A stretch of 64,000 bases of DNA from Dyadobacter sp. UC 10 (GTDB lineage: Bacteria > Bacteroidota > Bacteroidia > Cytophagales > Spirosomataceae): the NCBI RefSeq assembly GCF_008369915.1, contig NZ_VSRN01000001.1:6072501-6136500 (forward strand), in the 5' to 3' direction. The notes beneath the pieces are model-generated. The model was not told the origin of the DNA. It ran no database searches and saw only the letters and a list, made by a program, of their open reading frames with translations. Positions 44,972 through 53,915 of this stretch are shown piece by piece; the stretch's first letter is position 1; every line of letters starts with the position of its first letter. Both the position numbers and the translations under genes were made by a program.

Positions 44972-45439
44972 TTATTGGAGAATCTTTACTGCCTGCCGCG
45001 CGATCATAATCCATTTACCGCTTGCCTGTTTTTGCCAAACCTGCAATACTTTAATGTTCGCCGTTCCGGGTCCCTTTCCCGCGTCGTTGGTTTTCGCGGT
45101 CAGTATATGCCTCACGATGGCTGCATTACCTACAACCCTGATCGTCTGTTCGGTCAGGTCCATCGTGACGAAATCGTACTTTTTGCTAACCAGCGATTCC
45201 ACGAATGTCTTCTGATCTTCAACCAGCCCATTCGAGTGGCCGTAGCTCAGGTCTTTGGAGGAAATTTCCTCCAAACCTTTCTGATTGGGTTCAACGAGCA
45301 ATGCTTTTAGCGACTCTACCGCTTTTGCAACTTCCGCTTCTTCTTTACTTTGGGCCATGCTTTTTTGTGAAATAATAAAAGTTAACAGCAAAACGGCCAT
45401 TCCGCCGAATACACCGGATCTTAGGTTCTGGTAAGTCAT
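44972..45439 (-). CDS. Exported NTF2-like (DUF4440-type) protein
   Basis: A 155-residue protein. From the ATG at 45439 a signal peptide is seen (hydrophobic GGMAVLLLTFIISQ, cleavage near MAQS), followed by a cystatin/NTF2-like fold: a helical N-terminus and then strands VTMDLTEQTIRVVGNAAIVRHILTA and NIKVLQVWQKQASGKWIMIARQAVKIL. The WIMIARQAVKIL ending is typical of the DUF4440/SnoaL-like group. An earlier in-frame ATG at 45517 would place 26 residues before the signal and is rejected. Ligand and role are unknown. Confidence 0.8.
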   Translation of the reverse strand: MTYQNLRSGVFGGMAVLLLTFIISQKSMAQSKEEAEVAKAVESLKALLVEPNQKGLEEISSKDLSYGHSNGLVEDQKTFVESLVSKKYDFVTMDLTEQTIRVVGNAAIVRHILTAKTNDAGKGPGTANIKVLQVWQKQASGKWIMIARQAVKILQ

Positions 45440-45548
45440 ATGCTCTGGTTTAAATCTATTCCTGCTGTTAAAAATACGCGTAAGGGCATCTTTACTTGTC
45501 AAAAGCCAACAAATCAATCCCGTTTTTTTTATCTCTCTGTAAATCCGA

Positions 45549-46880
45549 TCATCGTTCGTCGCTTGTCAATGCAATGAATGGACAACTGACTGTCGTCAGG
45601 TAGACGGGTCCGCGGATACCTTTGTCGGTAAAACACTCGACCGGCGAACTAAAACCGGGTCCTTTCCTGAAATCGTTTTCCCGCAGCTCGCTGATGTATT
45701 CCGAAACAAGTTTCCGAGCTGCTTGCATGTCAGTGCGCCCGATCAGTAATGCAACCCAGCCGACTGGTGTCCCCCAATAAGAGCCATTCTGGTAAGTGTT
45801 TTTTGGCACAATAGCGCTTTCCCAGGCCGTGTTGCTATCAAAATCCTGATCTGTCAGCACGTGCCGCACGCTTCCGCGGTAAGACAGTGTACCATTTTTA
45901 AAAGCCGAGACAAAAAATTTGCTCGCCGCTTCTATTTGCTTCTTGTCCAATATTCCCCAATGAGCAGCCAGTGCCGTCGCCCACACGTCCGGCTGTCCGC
46001 TCTTGCCTGTCGAAGCACGCAACATTCCGTTTGTGTCCAGGAATATTGCAGGAATTGTCTTTTTGATAAGCTCAGCGATCTCACGGTAGGTCGCACCCCT
46101 CTTGTTCTCCCCGGATTTTTCCAGGAGTTCGGCCAGCTGATTTGCGGCCCTGTATTTCAATAATGAAGGATATACCAGCTTTCCTGTGATCCTGATCGCA
46201 TCCCGGAACCCGAAATCCACGCCTCGGAAATTGCCGGTTGTAAAGACAAGGTGATCGGTCATATCCGTCGGTGGCACGCGGAACGCATTTTCCAGTCGTT
46301 CCAGCAAAGTACTCCCGTTAGTACTTTGTTTAAAAAAATCAATATCAGAGGTGCTTTTGTAGTAATAGTACCCCATTTCTATAAAATAAAACTGGTCGCA
46401 GTAAGGTGGCGTCATCCCATACTCTTCCGTACCCTGCCCGAGATAATCGTAAGTACCCGGAAAATAAATCGGCATTTTATCATCGACACGGATATGGTCG
46501 GCGATCGCGCCAAACGGCACCAGGCTGCCTCCTTTCGTGATCCACGTTTGATCGCATTGCGTAGCGGCAGTTAGCAGGAGCATATGCTTCTGCTCTGCTG
46601 CTGAAACGAGCCCCGTTTCGAGCGACATCGCATAGTCGCGGATCCAGAAGGAAGGGTAAGTATCCCTCCCACCCGGCCGGATGAGCGTTCCGCCGGTGTT
46701 ATTTTTCCCATAAGGGGCGGGCAAACTTTGGCCTGCGCGGATCCGTGAATTATCAAGCACATCCCCGGTGAGCTGCCTGAGGAATTTCAGGTCCTCGTCG
46801 GAGATGATCTTTGTCTCCTGCGCCAAAAGCGGGGTTGCAAGTGTCGCCCAGATAAAAGCAAGTACTGCTATCTTTTTCAT
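45549..46880 (-). CDS. Exported protein with (alpha/alpha)6 six-hairpin glycosidase-like fold
   Basis: A 443-residue protein with a signal peptide from the ATG at 46880 (MKKIAVLAFIWATLATPLLAQ). The mature part is helical, with blocks SFWIRDYAMSLETGL, QCDQTWITKGG, TPPYCDQFYFIEMGYYYYK and GSYWGTPVGWVALLIG. These resemble six-hairpin glycosidases and trehalase/glucoamylase-like folds: acidic residues near aromatic clusters, W-x-R-D. I cannot assign a GH family. An ATG at 46946 would add 22 non-signal residues and is rejected. A secreted hydrolase of glycans is a reasonable guess. Confidence 0.65.
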   Translation of the reverse strand: MKKIAVLAFIWATLATPLLAQETKIISDEDLKFLRQLTGDVLDNSRIRAGQSLPAPYGKNNTGGTLIRPGGRDTYPSFWIRDYAMSLETGLVSAAEQKHMLLLTAATQCDQTWITKGGSLVPFGAIADHIRVDDKMPIYFPGTYDYLGQGTEEYGMTPPYCDQFYFIEMGYYYYKSTSDIDFFKQSTNGSTLLERLENAFRVPPTDMTDHLVFTTGNFRGVDFGFRDAIRITGKLVYPSLLKYRAANQLAELLEKSGENKRGATYREIAELIKKTIPAIFLDTNGMLRASTGKSGQPDVWATALAAHWGILDKKQIEAASKFFVSAFKNGTLSYRGSVRHVLTDQDFDSNTAWESAIVPKNTYQNGSYWGTPVGWVALLIGRTDMQAARKLVSEYISELRENDFRKGPGFSSPVECFTDKGIRGPVYLTTVSCPFIALTSDER

Positions 46881-46963
46881 TGGTAAAAAAGCGGTTACCA
46901 ATGCAATTTTACCCGGAGCAACTACCCGGCTTTCCTCTGAATGCACCTGCCAGCAGAATTGAC

Positions 46964-47416
46964 CTAGACGTTAAATTGCGACAAATGATGCTCGAGGTGT
47001 TTATGAAACATCACATTCCACTCCTCCTTCGTCAGTTTGCCGAACGAAAGTGATTCCTTGCCATCAAAGTAATCTTCCCCCAACTCAACTGATTTGTTCA
47101 GATAGCCGATCAGTCGATTTTTTTCAGTTCCAAAATCTTTATCAGAAGTAATCAGAAATGCCGGTGCTGTTTGGGAATTATGTTTGTAGGGTTTAGGGCC
47201 GCACACCGTATCCTTCACAAACATTTTCAGCATCCAACGCATGAATACACCAGGCTTTTTGTGTTTGTTTTCAAAAGCCATTTCGTAAGCTACATTCACG
47301 TGCGCCAACATTTGAGGCGCATTCATTTTGCCCCAGAGCGGCTTGGTCTCAGGCGTCAGATGGTTGATCCGGGCGATCAGGTTTGCAGCGGTTTCGGGAA
47401 GGAAAATGTTCTCCAT
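46964..47416 (-). CDS. DUF1569 (DinB-like) protein
   Basis: A 150-residue cytoplasmic four-helix protein of the DUF1569/DinB-like group, recognised by PLWGKMNAPQMLAHVN near residues 26-41 and the C-terminal EEWNVMFHKHLEHHLSQF. The histidines H39, H143, H147 and H148 could bind a metal, as in DinB-type enzymes such as bacillithiol-linked transferases. The substrate is unknown. Confidence 0.82.
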   Translation of the reverse strand: MENIFLPETAANLIARINHLTPETKPLWGKMNAPQMLAHVNVAYEMAFENKHKKPGVFMRWMLKMFVKDTVCGPKPYKHNSQTAPAFLITSDKDFGTEKNRLIGYLNKSVELGEDYFDGKESLSFGKLTKEEWNVMFHKHLEHHLSQFNV

Positions 47417-47555
47417 GAAATAATTTCGTTTGGTTAAGGCCTTACGTGTCGAACCCTGACAGGGTGCCGGCTATAAAACTTTTTGTCAAAATAAGAATAG
47501 AAAAGCTGAAACAGCTGACTTTTTTGCCAAACGCTTAAAAAATACAGACAAACGC

Positions 47556-48965
47556 ATGAGGCTACACGTACCACTGAGACATTTCGCAGCAGCTACTTTT
47601 CTGATCCTTCATTCCCTATTAGGCATAGCCCAGCAGTTACCCGTCATCAGGGCCGCGAAATCTTCGGCAAACATCCGGGTAGGAAACGAATTGCAACAGG
47701 GATCCTGGAATATCAACCCCTCCCTCAAACCAGATGTTTTTGATATATACGTAGAACCCGCCGGCACGCCGGTCACCTTTATCACCGACCAGGATTCGAT
47801 CCGATTTCTCATCAAACCAGACAGTTATTACGATTTTGTGATACTGGTTAACGGAAAAGACAGTGCCCTCACTGCGATCAAAGGTTTTCCTTTTGTTCCC
47901 CGCGCACATTTCACCGATGATTATAAAAAATCGCATACCGGCAAAACTTTTGTCGAGGTTCCGCCATTTTACGAGCTGGTCAATATCGTTTTTGCATTGA
48001 CGACCGAAGGCAGGAAAGATAATGGGATGATCGATAAAAAGATCCCCTACTATACCGAGGTACTGCAATGGTTCGATAAATATCGCAATGAGCCCGTGGT
48101 AGAACGCATCAATGCAGACCTGAAAAGCCCGGATGGTTATCACGCATTGAAAATGGACGCCTACGCATTCGAACTAAGTGGTGAAAAGGTCGTCAAAAGC
48201 CCTGTTTATGACCGCCTGGGGTTTTCGGATGGCAATAATCTCCAACATCAGATTGCCGGCTTGCAGGATTTTGGCCAAAAAAGCAATTTCTCCGATTTTT
48301 ACGCAAAACATCAACCATACTACGACCGCCTGATCGCCAGCTACCGGGATTCGATCGGCGTGCAGGAAATGCAAAACTGGCTGACGGTCAATTTCCCTTC
48401 CACCAGGTACGATTCATTCAAGATCATTTTTTCTCCCCTGGTAAGCAGTAATCAGTCTGCAACTCGCTTCGACTACGACGGTTTCAGAGAAGCACAGGCG
48501 CACGTCAATTTTCCGCGTATGGACGGTATCGGCTCAAAAGAATATTCAAAAAAAGCGTTTCTGGTACAAGCAGGAAGCATTCTGTTCACTGAGCTTAACC
48601 ACGCATTCATCAATCCGGAAAGTGAAAAGCCGGAATATGCGGCCAGGATAAATAAAGCATTTGCCGATCTGAATGTCTGGAATGATATGCAAAAACCGGC
48701 CAAGTATTATGCTGACGGCTATTCTTCCTTCAACGAATACATGAATTGGGCGCTGGTCTGCCTGCGTTATGCCGACTACGCGCCCAAAGCCGAGCAGGGG
48801 AAATTAATCAGTCGAACCGAGGATATGATGGTCAACCTGCGCGGTTTCAAGAAATTTGCCGCATTCGACCAGTTTTTGGTAAGGCTGTATAAAAACCGCA
48901 AAAAGGGACAGGTATTAGCAGATCTGTATCCTGAGATTGTGAGCTGGTTTGAGAAAAATGCTTAA
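47556..48965 (+). CDS. Exported DUF4932-like protein with possible metallopeptidase motif
   Basis: A 469-residue protein with a signal peptide (residues 1-26, ending GIAQQ). The N-terminal third contains beta strands (DIYVEPAGTPVTFITD, FLIKPDSYYDFVILVNG). The rest is mainly helical, with many tyrosines. FTELNHAFINPE at residues 344-355 resembles a zincin E-x-x-H helix followed by a second acidic residue, with the usual first histidine replaced by threonine. This fits the DUF4932 group of Bacteroidota as I know it. Peptidase activity is therefore uncertain. Confidence 0.65.
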   Translation: MRLHVPLRHFAAATFLILHSLLGIAQQLPVIRAAKSSANIRVGNELQQGSWNINPSLKPDVFDIYVEPAGTPVTFITDQDSIRFLIKPDSYYDFVILVNGKDSALTAIKGFPFVPRAHFTDDYKKSHTGKTFVEVPPFYELVNIVFALTTEGRKDNGMIDKKIPYYTEVLQWFDKYRNEPVVERINADLKSPDGYHALKMDAYAFELSGEKVVKSPVYDRLGFSDGNNLQHQIAGLQDFGQKSNFSDFYAKHQPYYDRLIASYRDSIGVQEMQNWLTVNFPSTRYDSFKIIFSPLVSSNQSATRFDYDGFREAQAHVNFPRMDGIGSKEYSKKAFLVQAGSILFTELNHAFINPESEKPEYAARINKAFADLNVWNDMQKPAKYYADGYSSFNEYMNWALVCLRYADYAPKAEQGKLISRTEDMMVNLRGFKKFAAFDQFLVRLYKNRKKGQVLADLYPEIVSWFEKNA

Positions 48966-49005
48966 TACTTACTTTACATCAAAAAAGTATCAAAAGCATT
49001 ATACA

Positions 49006-49545
49006 TTATAAAATGGTGTTTACTTCTGCTACATTTAGATACAACATATCTCTTTTCTCCGGATGGTAACGTACGCGCAGGGTTTGTCCGTCGCGCAGTT
49101 GGAAATAGGTTTCTTCATCGACTTCAACCTGCACACCCGACTGATCCTGCGGGTGAGCGATCCTTAGGAAATGAAGTCTTTGCCCGTTCCGGCCTTTTCT
49201 GCTGGATCTGTCGATCAGCCTGCCTATGCCCTCCTGCGTGAATGATCCGCTCGGGTACAGCCATGACTTACGGATTTTACCAACCAGAGAAGGAAGTATT
49301 CTGATTAGTGCCGAAAGAAGGAATGGTGATGCCATGAAGACAATGAATTGGAAGGGTGTCCAACTCTTGCCGATAGCTTCAAAAAATCCAGTCACCAGCG
49401 TCCACTTGAATATTCGACTTAGCGAATATAGCAATGGAAGTGCTAGTCCGATTACGTTCAGGGTATTCGAAACTACGACCGTAACCGCTCCGAGATAATT
49501 CACGACCTGGTCTCCGTAAAAGTCATTTTGTCCCGTTTTTGGCAT
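49006..49545 (-). CDS. Two-pass membrane protein of unknown function
   Basis: A 179-residue protein with two membrane segments (about residues 18-42, LGAVTVVVSNTLNVIGLALPLLY, and 64-85, FQFIVFMASPFLLSALIRIL). A soluble, beta-rich C-terminal part follows, with VRYHPEKRDMLYLNVAEV, a pattern reminiscent of DUF3592-like membrane proteins. I do not recognise a definite family. It is downstream of the acetyltransferase gene on the same strand with an 11-base gap, so the two are probably an operon. Confidence 0.65.
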   Translation of the reverse strand: MPKTGQNDFYGDQVVNYLGAVTVVVSNTLNVIGLALPLLYSLSRIFKWTLVTGFFEAIGKSWTPFQFIVFMASPFLLSALIRILPSLVGKIRKSWLYPSGSFTQEGIGRLIDRSSRKGRNGQRLHFLRIAHPQDQSGVQVEVDEETYFQLRDGQTLRVRYHPEKRDMLYLNVAEVNTIL

Positions 49546-49556
49546 TGTGCTGCTCT

Positions 49557-50009
49557 TTAAGCCAGGTTCTTTTCAAAACAAACACTATTTGCAACCCCTA
49601 TATATTGCCCGTAATTGGGTGTAGCCTGGTACCCGTTCTTTTGATAGAAGGCCACCGCCTCCATTTGCCGCCTGCCTGTTTCCAGCACGCAGCGGCTCAT
49701 ACCCAGTTCGGCGGCCCATTTTTCCAGCTCAGCTAATACCAGCGTCGCGATTCCCCGGTTTCTACCCTCAGGAGCCACAAACATCCGCTTTACTTCCATT
49801 GCATCTTCACCAAAAGCTTTCATAGCCCCGCAGCCGATCGGTATGCCATTCTCGTAGCACACAATCACATGCCTGAGCTTTGCAATCTTATTGTATTGCG
49901 AGTAAAAAGCATGTTCGTCTCCGTCAGTTACCGCCAGATAAGCGTCAAGCGCCTTCACCAGGGTTACGAAATCCGGGTTTTCAGAAGTTGTTCGTACTAT
50001 TTTATGCAT
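49557..50009 (-). CDS. GNAT-family N-acetyltransferase
   Basis: A 150-residue single-domain acetyltransferase. The acetyl-CoA-binding pyrophosphate loop is the RNRGIA segment within VKRMFVAPEGRNRGIATLVL, at about residues 75-94. A helix follows, then CVLETGRRQMEAVAFYQKNGYQ, the typical strand-helix end of the GNAT fold. The size fits a small-molecule or peptide N-acetyltransferase. The acceptor is unknown. Confidence 0.88.
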   Translation of the reverse strand: MHKIVRTTSENPDFVTLVKALDAYLAVTDGDEHAFYSQYNKIAKLRHVIVCYENGIPIGCGAMKAFGEDAMEVKRMFVAPEGRNRGIATLVLAELEKWAAELGMSRCVLETGRRQMEAVAFYQKNGYQATPNYGQYIGVANSVCFEKNLA

Positions 50010-50149
50010 GCTGCCACGCTGATTTCAAAAGAATGACCATTGTTGTTCGTTTGAAAATAGGCAATACGAAATAAAAAGACAAGTAAGGGTAGATATTACC
50101 GGCAAATGATTCTTACTTCCATTTGATATTTACACAACACAAAACACAA

Positions 50150-50917
50150 ATGAATATCCGCGAGCTATTTTACACCCACCAGGGGAACCTCATTCACAAG
50201 TGGGACCATTATTTTGATATTTACGAAAAGCATTTTGCCAGGTACAAAGGACAAAAAGTGAATATCCTTGAAATCGGGATTTCGCACGGAGGGTCCATGC
50301 AGCTTTGGAAGAAATACTTTGGTGAAGGCCTACATATTTACGCAATCGACATTAACCAGGATTGTAAAAAACTCGAAGAGGAAAATACGACCATATTTAT
50401 CGGCTCGCAAAGCGACAAAAGCTTCCTTCAAAATGTTGCCAGCCAGATCCCCGATCTGGACATTATCATCGACGATGGCGGTCACATGATGGACCAGCAG
50501 CTTATATCCTTTGAGACGCTTTTCGGCAAAGTAAAGCAGGGCGGGGTTTATCTTGTTGAAGACACGCACACTTCCTACTGGACCGAGTTTTATGGCGGAT
50601 TAAGGAAGCCGGGTAGTTTTATCGAACATTCAAAAAATCTGATCGACACCCTTTACGAGAGTCACATCCACTACGATAATCAACTGTCCTTCAATGATAT
50701 TACCAGAAATATCAGCTGCATTTCCTTCTATGACAGCGTAGTAGTTTTCGACAAAGAGTTGCGCAAAAAACCCTTTCACAAACAAATAGGAGAAATGACA
50801 ATCACGCCCTACGTGCAGATCGAAAAAAGGAAGGAAACATTCTGGGAATCGTGGAAAAACAAATTCAAGCCCAGGCGCAGGCACAGCTTTGAGGAAAATG
50901 ACGGAGGGTTTGCTTGA
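50150..50917 (+). CDS. Class I SAM-dependent methyltransferase (sugar O-methyltransferase-like)
   Basis: A 255-residue cytoplasmic methyltransferase. SAM motif I is VNILEIGISHGGSM at about residues 32-45, followed by the acidic strand end IYAIDIN and DLDIIIDDGGHMMDQQ. The DDGGH pair is typical of the MycE/TcmP-like and cephalosporin-hydroxylase-like methyltransferases that act on polyketide sugars or glycans. A frame-extending TTG at 50123 exists, but the ATG at 50150 is normal. It converges on the MFS gene with only 6 bases between stops. The substrate is unknown. Confidence 0.8.
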   Translation: MNIRELFYTHQGNLIHKWDHYFDIYEKHFARYKGQKVNILEIGISHGGSMQLWKKYFGEGLHIYAIDINQDCKKLEEENTTIFIGSQSDKSFLQNVASQIPDLDIIIDDGGHMMDQQLISFETLFGKVKQGGVYLVEDTHTSYWTEFYGGLRKPGSFIEHSKNLIDTLYESHIHYDNQLSFNDITRNISCISFYDSVVVFDKELRKKPFHKQIGEMTITPYVQIEKRKETFWESWKNKFKPRRRHSFEENDGGFA

Positions 50918-50923
50918 ACATTC

Positions 50924-52225
50924 TTACCGCAATTCATCCAGCTCCACGACTTTCGGTGTTTTAGTCAGTAAGTGTATAATAAACCACGCTACGAGATACG
51001 TAAAGCCACAGATCGTGAAGATGATGTTGTAGCCACCGGCAAGATTCCCCGCGGCTTTGTACGAATCCAGCAGGCTGCCGATCAGGATCGGAAACAAAAT
51101 TCCCCCGACCGCACCGGCCATTCCGCCGATTCCCACGACCGAGCTCACTGCCTGTTTCGGAAACAGGTCCGAAGGTAGCGTGAATACATTGGTAGCCCAG
51201 GCCTGGTGCAATGCCACCGCAAAACTGATCAGCCCGACTGCTACCCACACATTACCCGCAAACTGGATCAGGATTACCGACAATTCAAGCACGGCGAAGG
51301 CAAGTAAAACTGCTTTTCTCGCTTTTAATGTCGGCCAGCCTTTTTTGATCAACCAGCCCGAGAGATACCCGCCGCCGATGCTCCCGATGGTGGTTGCGGT
51401 ATAGATGATCATTAATTCGAGACTGAATTTTTTAAGGTCCAGGTTGAAAGTGGATGCGAAATAGGAAGGCAACCAGAAAAGAAAAAACCAGTAAATCGGG
51501 TCGATAAGGCCCTTCCCGGTGATGTATGCCCAGGTTTGCGGAAAGGTAAAAAGCTTGATCCATTTCACCGGCTGCTTTTCCGCTTCATGCTCGTCCTGAT
51601 CCTGCCCGCTGGTAATGTAATGCAGCTCCTCAGCACTCAAACGTTTCTGTCTGACGGGAATATCGTAAAAGATCAACCAGAAAATCAACCAGACAAATCC
51701 CAGCGCACCGGTGATCCAGAACACTTCCTGCCAGCCATATGCACTTAATATCCAGGGAACAAGCAGTAATGCTACCACCACCCCCACACTGGTTCCCGCA
51801 TTAAAAAGCCCGGTCGCAAGTGCGCGTTCCTTTCTAGGAAACCACTCCGCAACCGTTTTTACCGCGGCCGGATAATTCCCCGCTTCACCCAGCCCCAATC
51901 CTACTCTAGCAATCCCAAAACCGACCGCACTTCTCGCTACGGCATGCAGCATGCCCGCGATACTCCAGAAAACGATCGTGAATGAATAGCCGATTTTAGT
52001 CCCGATTTTGTCGATCAGCCAGCCGAACACAAGCAAACCGACTGCATAAGCCGCGGTAAATGCCATGACAATGCGGGCAAAATCGGTCTCCGTCCACACA
52101 AACTCCTTTTCCAGAATAGGTTTCAGCAACCCGATAATTTGCCTGTCAAGGTAATTGATCGTTGTAGCGAGAAATAGCAGGACCACAATAATCCACCTGT
52201 AACCTTTGAAAGAGGAGTTGTTCAT
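50924..52225 (-). CDS. MFS transporter of the anion:cation symporter family (hexuronate/galactonate type)
   Basis: A 433-residue inner-membrane transporter with 12 predicted membrane segments. ATTINYLDRQIIGLLKPIL in segment 1 and GLGEAGNYPAAVKTVAEWFPRKERALATG in the middle of the N-half are hallmarks of the ExuT/DgoT-type ACS family for hexuronates and aldonates. Its start overlaps the stop of the aldolase gene (ATGA). It is the last gene of the galactonate set and probably imports galactonate or 2-keto-3-deoxygalactonate. Confidence 0.9.
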   Translation of the reverse strand: MNNSSFKGYRWIIVVLLFLATTINYLDRQIIGLLKPILEKEFVWTETDFARIVMAFTAAYAVGLLVFGWLIDKIGTKIGYSFTIVFWSIAGMLHAVARSAVGFGIARVGLGLGEAGNYPAAVKTVAEWFPRKERALATGLFNAGTSVGVVVALLLVPWILSAYGWQEVFWITGALGFVWLIFWLIFYDIPVRQKRLSAEELHYITSGQDQDEHEAEKQPVKWIKLFTFPQTWAYITGKGLIDPIYWFFLFWLPSYFASTFNLDLKKFSLELMIIYTATTIGSIGGGYLSGWLIKKGWPTLKARKAVLLAFAVLELSVILIQFAGNVWVAVGLISFAVALHQAWATNVFTLPSDLFPKQAVSSVVGIGGMAGAVGGILFPILIGSLLDSYKAAGNLAGGYNIIFTICGFTYLVAWFIIHLLTKTPKVVELDELR

Positions 52226-52863
52226 CAGAGAGAAAGTTTATGTACAAATTGCTGGAAATGTGCCTTTAAGCCTGCCCAATCTTTGTTTTGAATCAGTTTT
52301 TTATCAAAAAGCTGCCCGCCTATACCCAAACCGTTTGCCCCGGCTTGCAGAAAAGCATTCATATTTTCAAGTCCTACGCCACCTGTCGGCAGCAATTTGA
52401 GCTGGTTCATGGGCGCTTTCAGGTCTTTGATATATTCCGGGCCAAGGGAAGTGGCCGGATAAATTTTGACCATCGTCGCGCCGAGCGTCCATACATTGTA
52501 AATCTCAGTCGGCGTGAAGGCGCCGGGAAAGATCGGAATGCCCTTTTTTACGCACGATTTGATTACTTTTTTATTAATTACCGGGGTAACAATGAATTGT
52601 GCTCCCGCTTCCAATGCAGCTTTCAGGTCATTTTCAGTACAGACCGTCCCCGCTCCGATATTCAGCCCTGCACTTTCATGGGCGATCGCATAACTGATCA
52701 TTTCAGCTGCGTCGGGAGTATTCATCGTGATTTCTACTGTCGTCAACCCCGCTTCCCGGTAAATCGGCAGGATCTGCTTTACATCTTCCAGTGAAACGTT
52801 GCGGATAATTCCAACCAAAGGGGCTTTTTTAAACAGCTTGTCCGAAAATTTTTCTTTACTCAT
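52225..52863 (-). CDS. eda: KDPG/KDPGal aldolase (2-keto-3-deoxy-6-phospho-aldonate aldolase)
   Basis: A 212-residue class I aldolase that cleaves 2-keto-3-deoxy-6-phospho-gluconate or -galactonate to pyruvate and glyceraldehyde 3-phosphate. E44 (TVEITMNTP) and the Schiff-base lysine K133 (MVKIYPA) are in the expected places, and the phosphate-binding end LLPTGGV follows. Size is typical. It overlaps the kinase gene by 8 bases upstream and the transporter by one base downstream, so the three are translationally coupled. The neighbouring kinase favours the galactonate form. Confidence 0.92.
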   Translation of the reverse strand: MSKEKFSDKLFKKAPLVGIIRNVSLEDVKQILPIYREAGLTTVEITMNTPDAAEMISYAIAHESAGLNIGAGTVCTENDLKAALEAGAQFIVTPVINKKVIKSCVKKGIPIFPGAFTPTEIYNVWTLGATMVKIYPATSLGPEYIKDLKAPMNQLKLLPTGGVGLENMNAFLQAGANGLGIGGQLFDKKLIQNKDWAGLKAHFQQFVHKLSL

Positions 52864-53866
52864 AATTTGATTTGTTCAATGTTAAACTGCCGCGCCCGAA
52901 AACCCGGAGATGCCCGGCGACCGCTGCTTTGTCAATAATGTCAGGCGGAACGATGATGGTCTTGCCCACCAATCCCAATGCATTCGCCGCGTTTTTGTAT
53001 AGTTCGAAAAGATTATTTCCGCTGCAAAGCACAACTTGCCTGTTTCCCCCGGCAGCAAGTGTCTGCATTTCCGAACCGATCAAAAGGCCGCTCAGGTACA
53101 TTCCGTTCTGTTCCTTGTCCAATAAACCAAAAAGCTGGTTGGTTCTCACCTTGAAAAGTGAATTTAAAATAACACCTGCCCCCGATTCCTGCACGCCTTT
53201 CAGGAAAGCATCCCAGGCCGGAGCAGGCAAACCGGCAGATTGATAGGGTTCAATGGAGTCTTTCAAAATGCTGTGACGGGCCACAATATCAAAAATTTCC
53301 CCCGTCATAAAAGTCCTGAAACCGACCAGTTTTCCATCGCTTACATACAAATGTTTGGAATGCGTCCCCGGGAAAATGAAGATAGCCTCCTCCCCTGCCG
53401 GCAGCGCCACCAGTTCGTTCAAACCGATCAGCTGCGTCTCTTCCCCGCGCATCACATCATGGTCACTACGTACCCCCGAGAGCAGGATGATCTCATGCGG
53501 AAAGCCAGGTACTTCTTCCAGATAACTTGTCTGAATATCGCTTCCATCGAGGGCGAAAGGGATTTCCGCGTAGGCAATTTCCTGCATTCCAATCGAAGAG
53601 GAAGCCATTCCGGAAATGATGACAGGAATACCATCCAGTTTAATCCCGGCCGTACTGCCTAGTTTCTCAATCTGCTTTTTAAGATAGTTTTTAAAAAAAT
53701 CGATACGCGAGACGGAACCGGCATGTTGTTCTTTCCAAAGCGAAAACGTGTCGCTCACGCCGTTCCGGGAAACCAGCTCCCCCAACACTTCCCGATCAGC
53801 ACTCCTGATCAATCTCAACCGGAAAGAAGTTGTTCCCCAATCACAACTTAATATACATGCACTCAT
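52856..53866 (-). CDS. dgoK: 2-keto-3-deoxygalactonate kinase
   Basis: A 336-residue cytoplasmic kinase that phosphorylates 2-keto-3-deoxygalactonate. The ATP/phosphate loop CDWGTTSFRLR starts at residue 8, counted from the ATG at 53866. Blocks VISGMASSSIGMQEIAYAEIP and GVRSDHDVMRGEETQLIG are diagnostic of the DgoK family, and the FIFPGTHSKH block closes the active site. The frame is open 14 codons further, but the 53866 start puts the DWGTT loop at the N-terminus as usual and has GGAG a few bases upstream. Confidence 0.93.
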   Translation of the reverse strand: MSACILSCDWGTTSFRLRLIRSADREVLGELVSRNGVSDTFSLWKEQHAGSVSRIDFFKNYLKKQIEKLGSTAGIKLDGIPVIISGMASSSIGMQEIAYAEIPFALDGSDIQTSYLEEVPGFPHEIILLSGVRSDHDVMRGEETQLIGLNELVALPAGEEAIFIFPGTHSKHLYVSDGKLVGFRTFMTGEIFDIVARHSILKDSIEPYQSAGLPAPAWDAFLKGVQESGAGVILNSLFKVRTNQLFGLLDKEQNGMYLSGLLIGSEMQTLAAGGNRQVVLCSGNNLFELYKNAANALGLVGKTIIVPPDIIDKAAVAGHLRVFGRGSLTLNKSNYE

Positions 53867-53915
53867 TTCTCCGGGTTGATTTATTTTAAAAAATTCGGCT
53901 TTCAGCAAATTGAAC

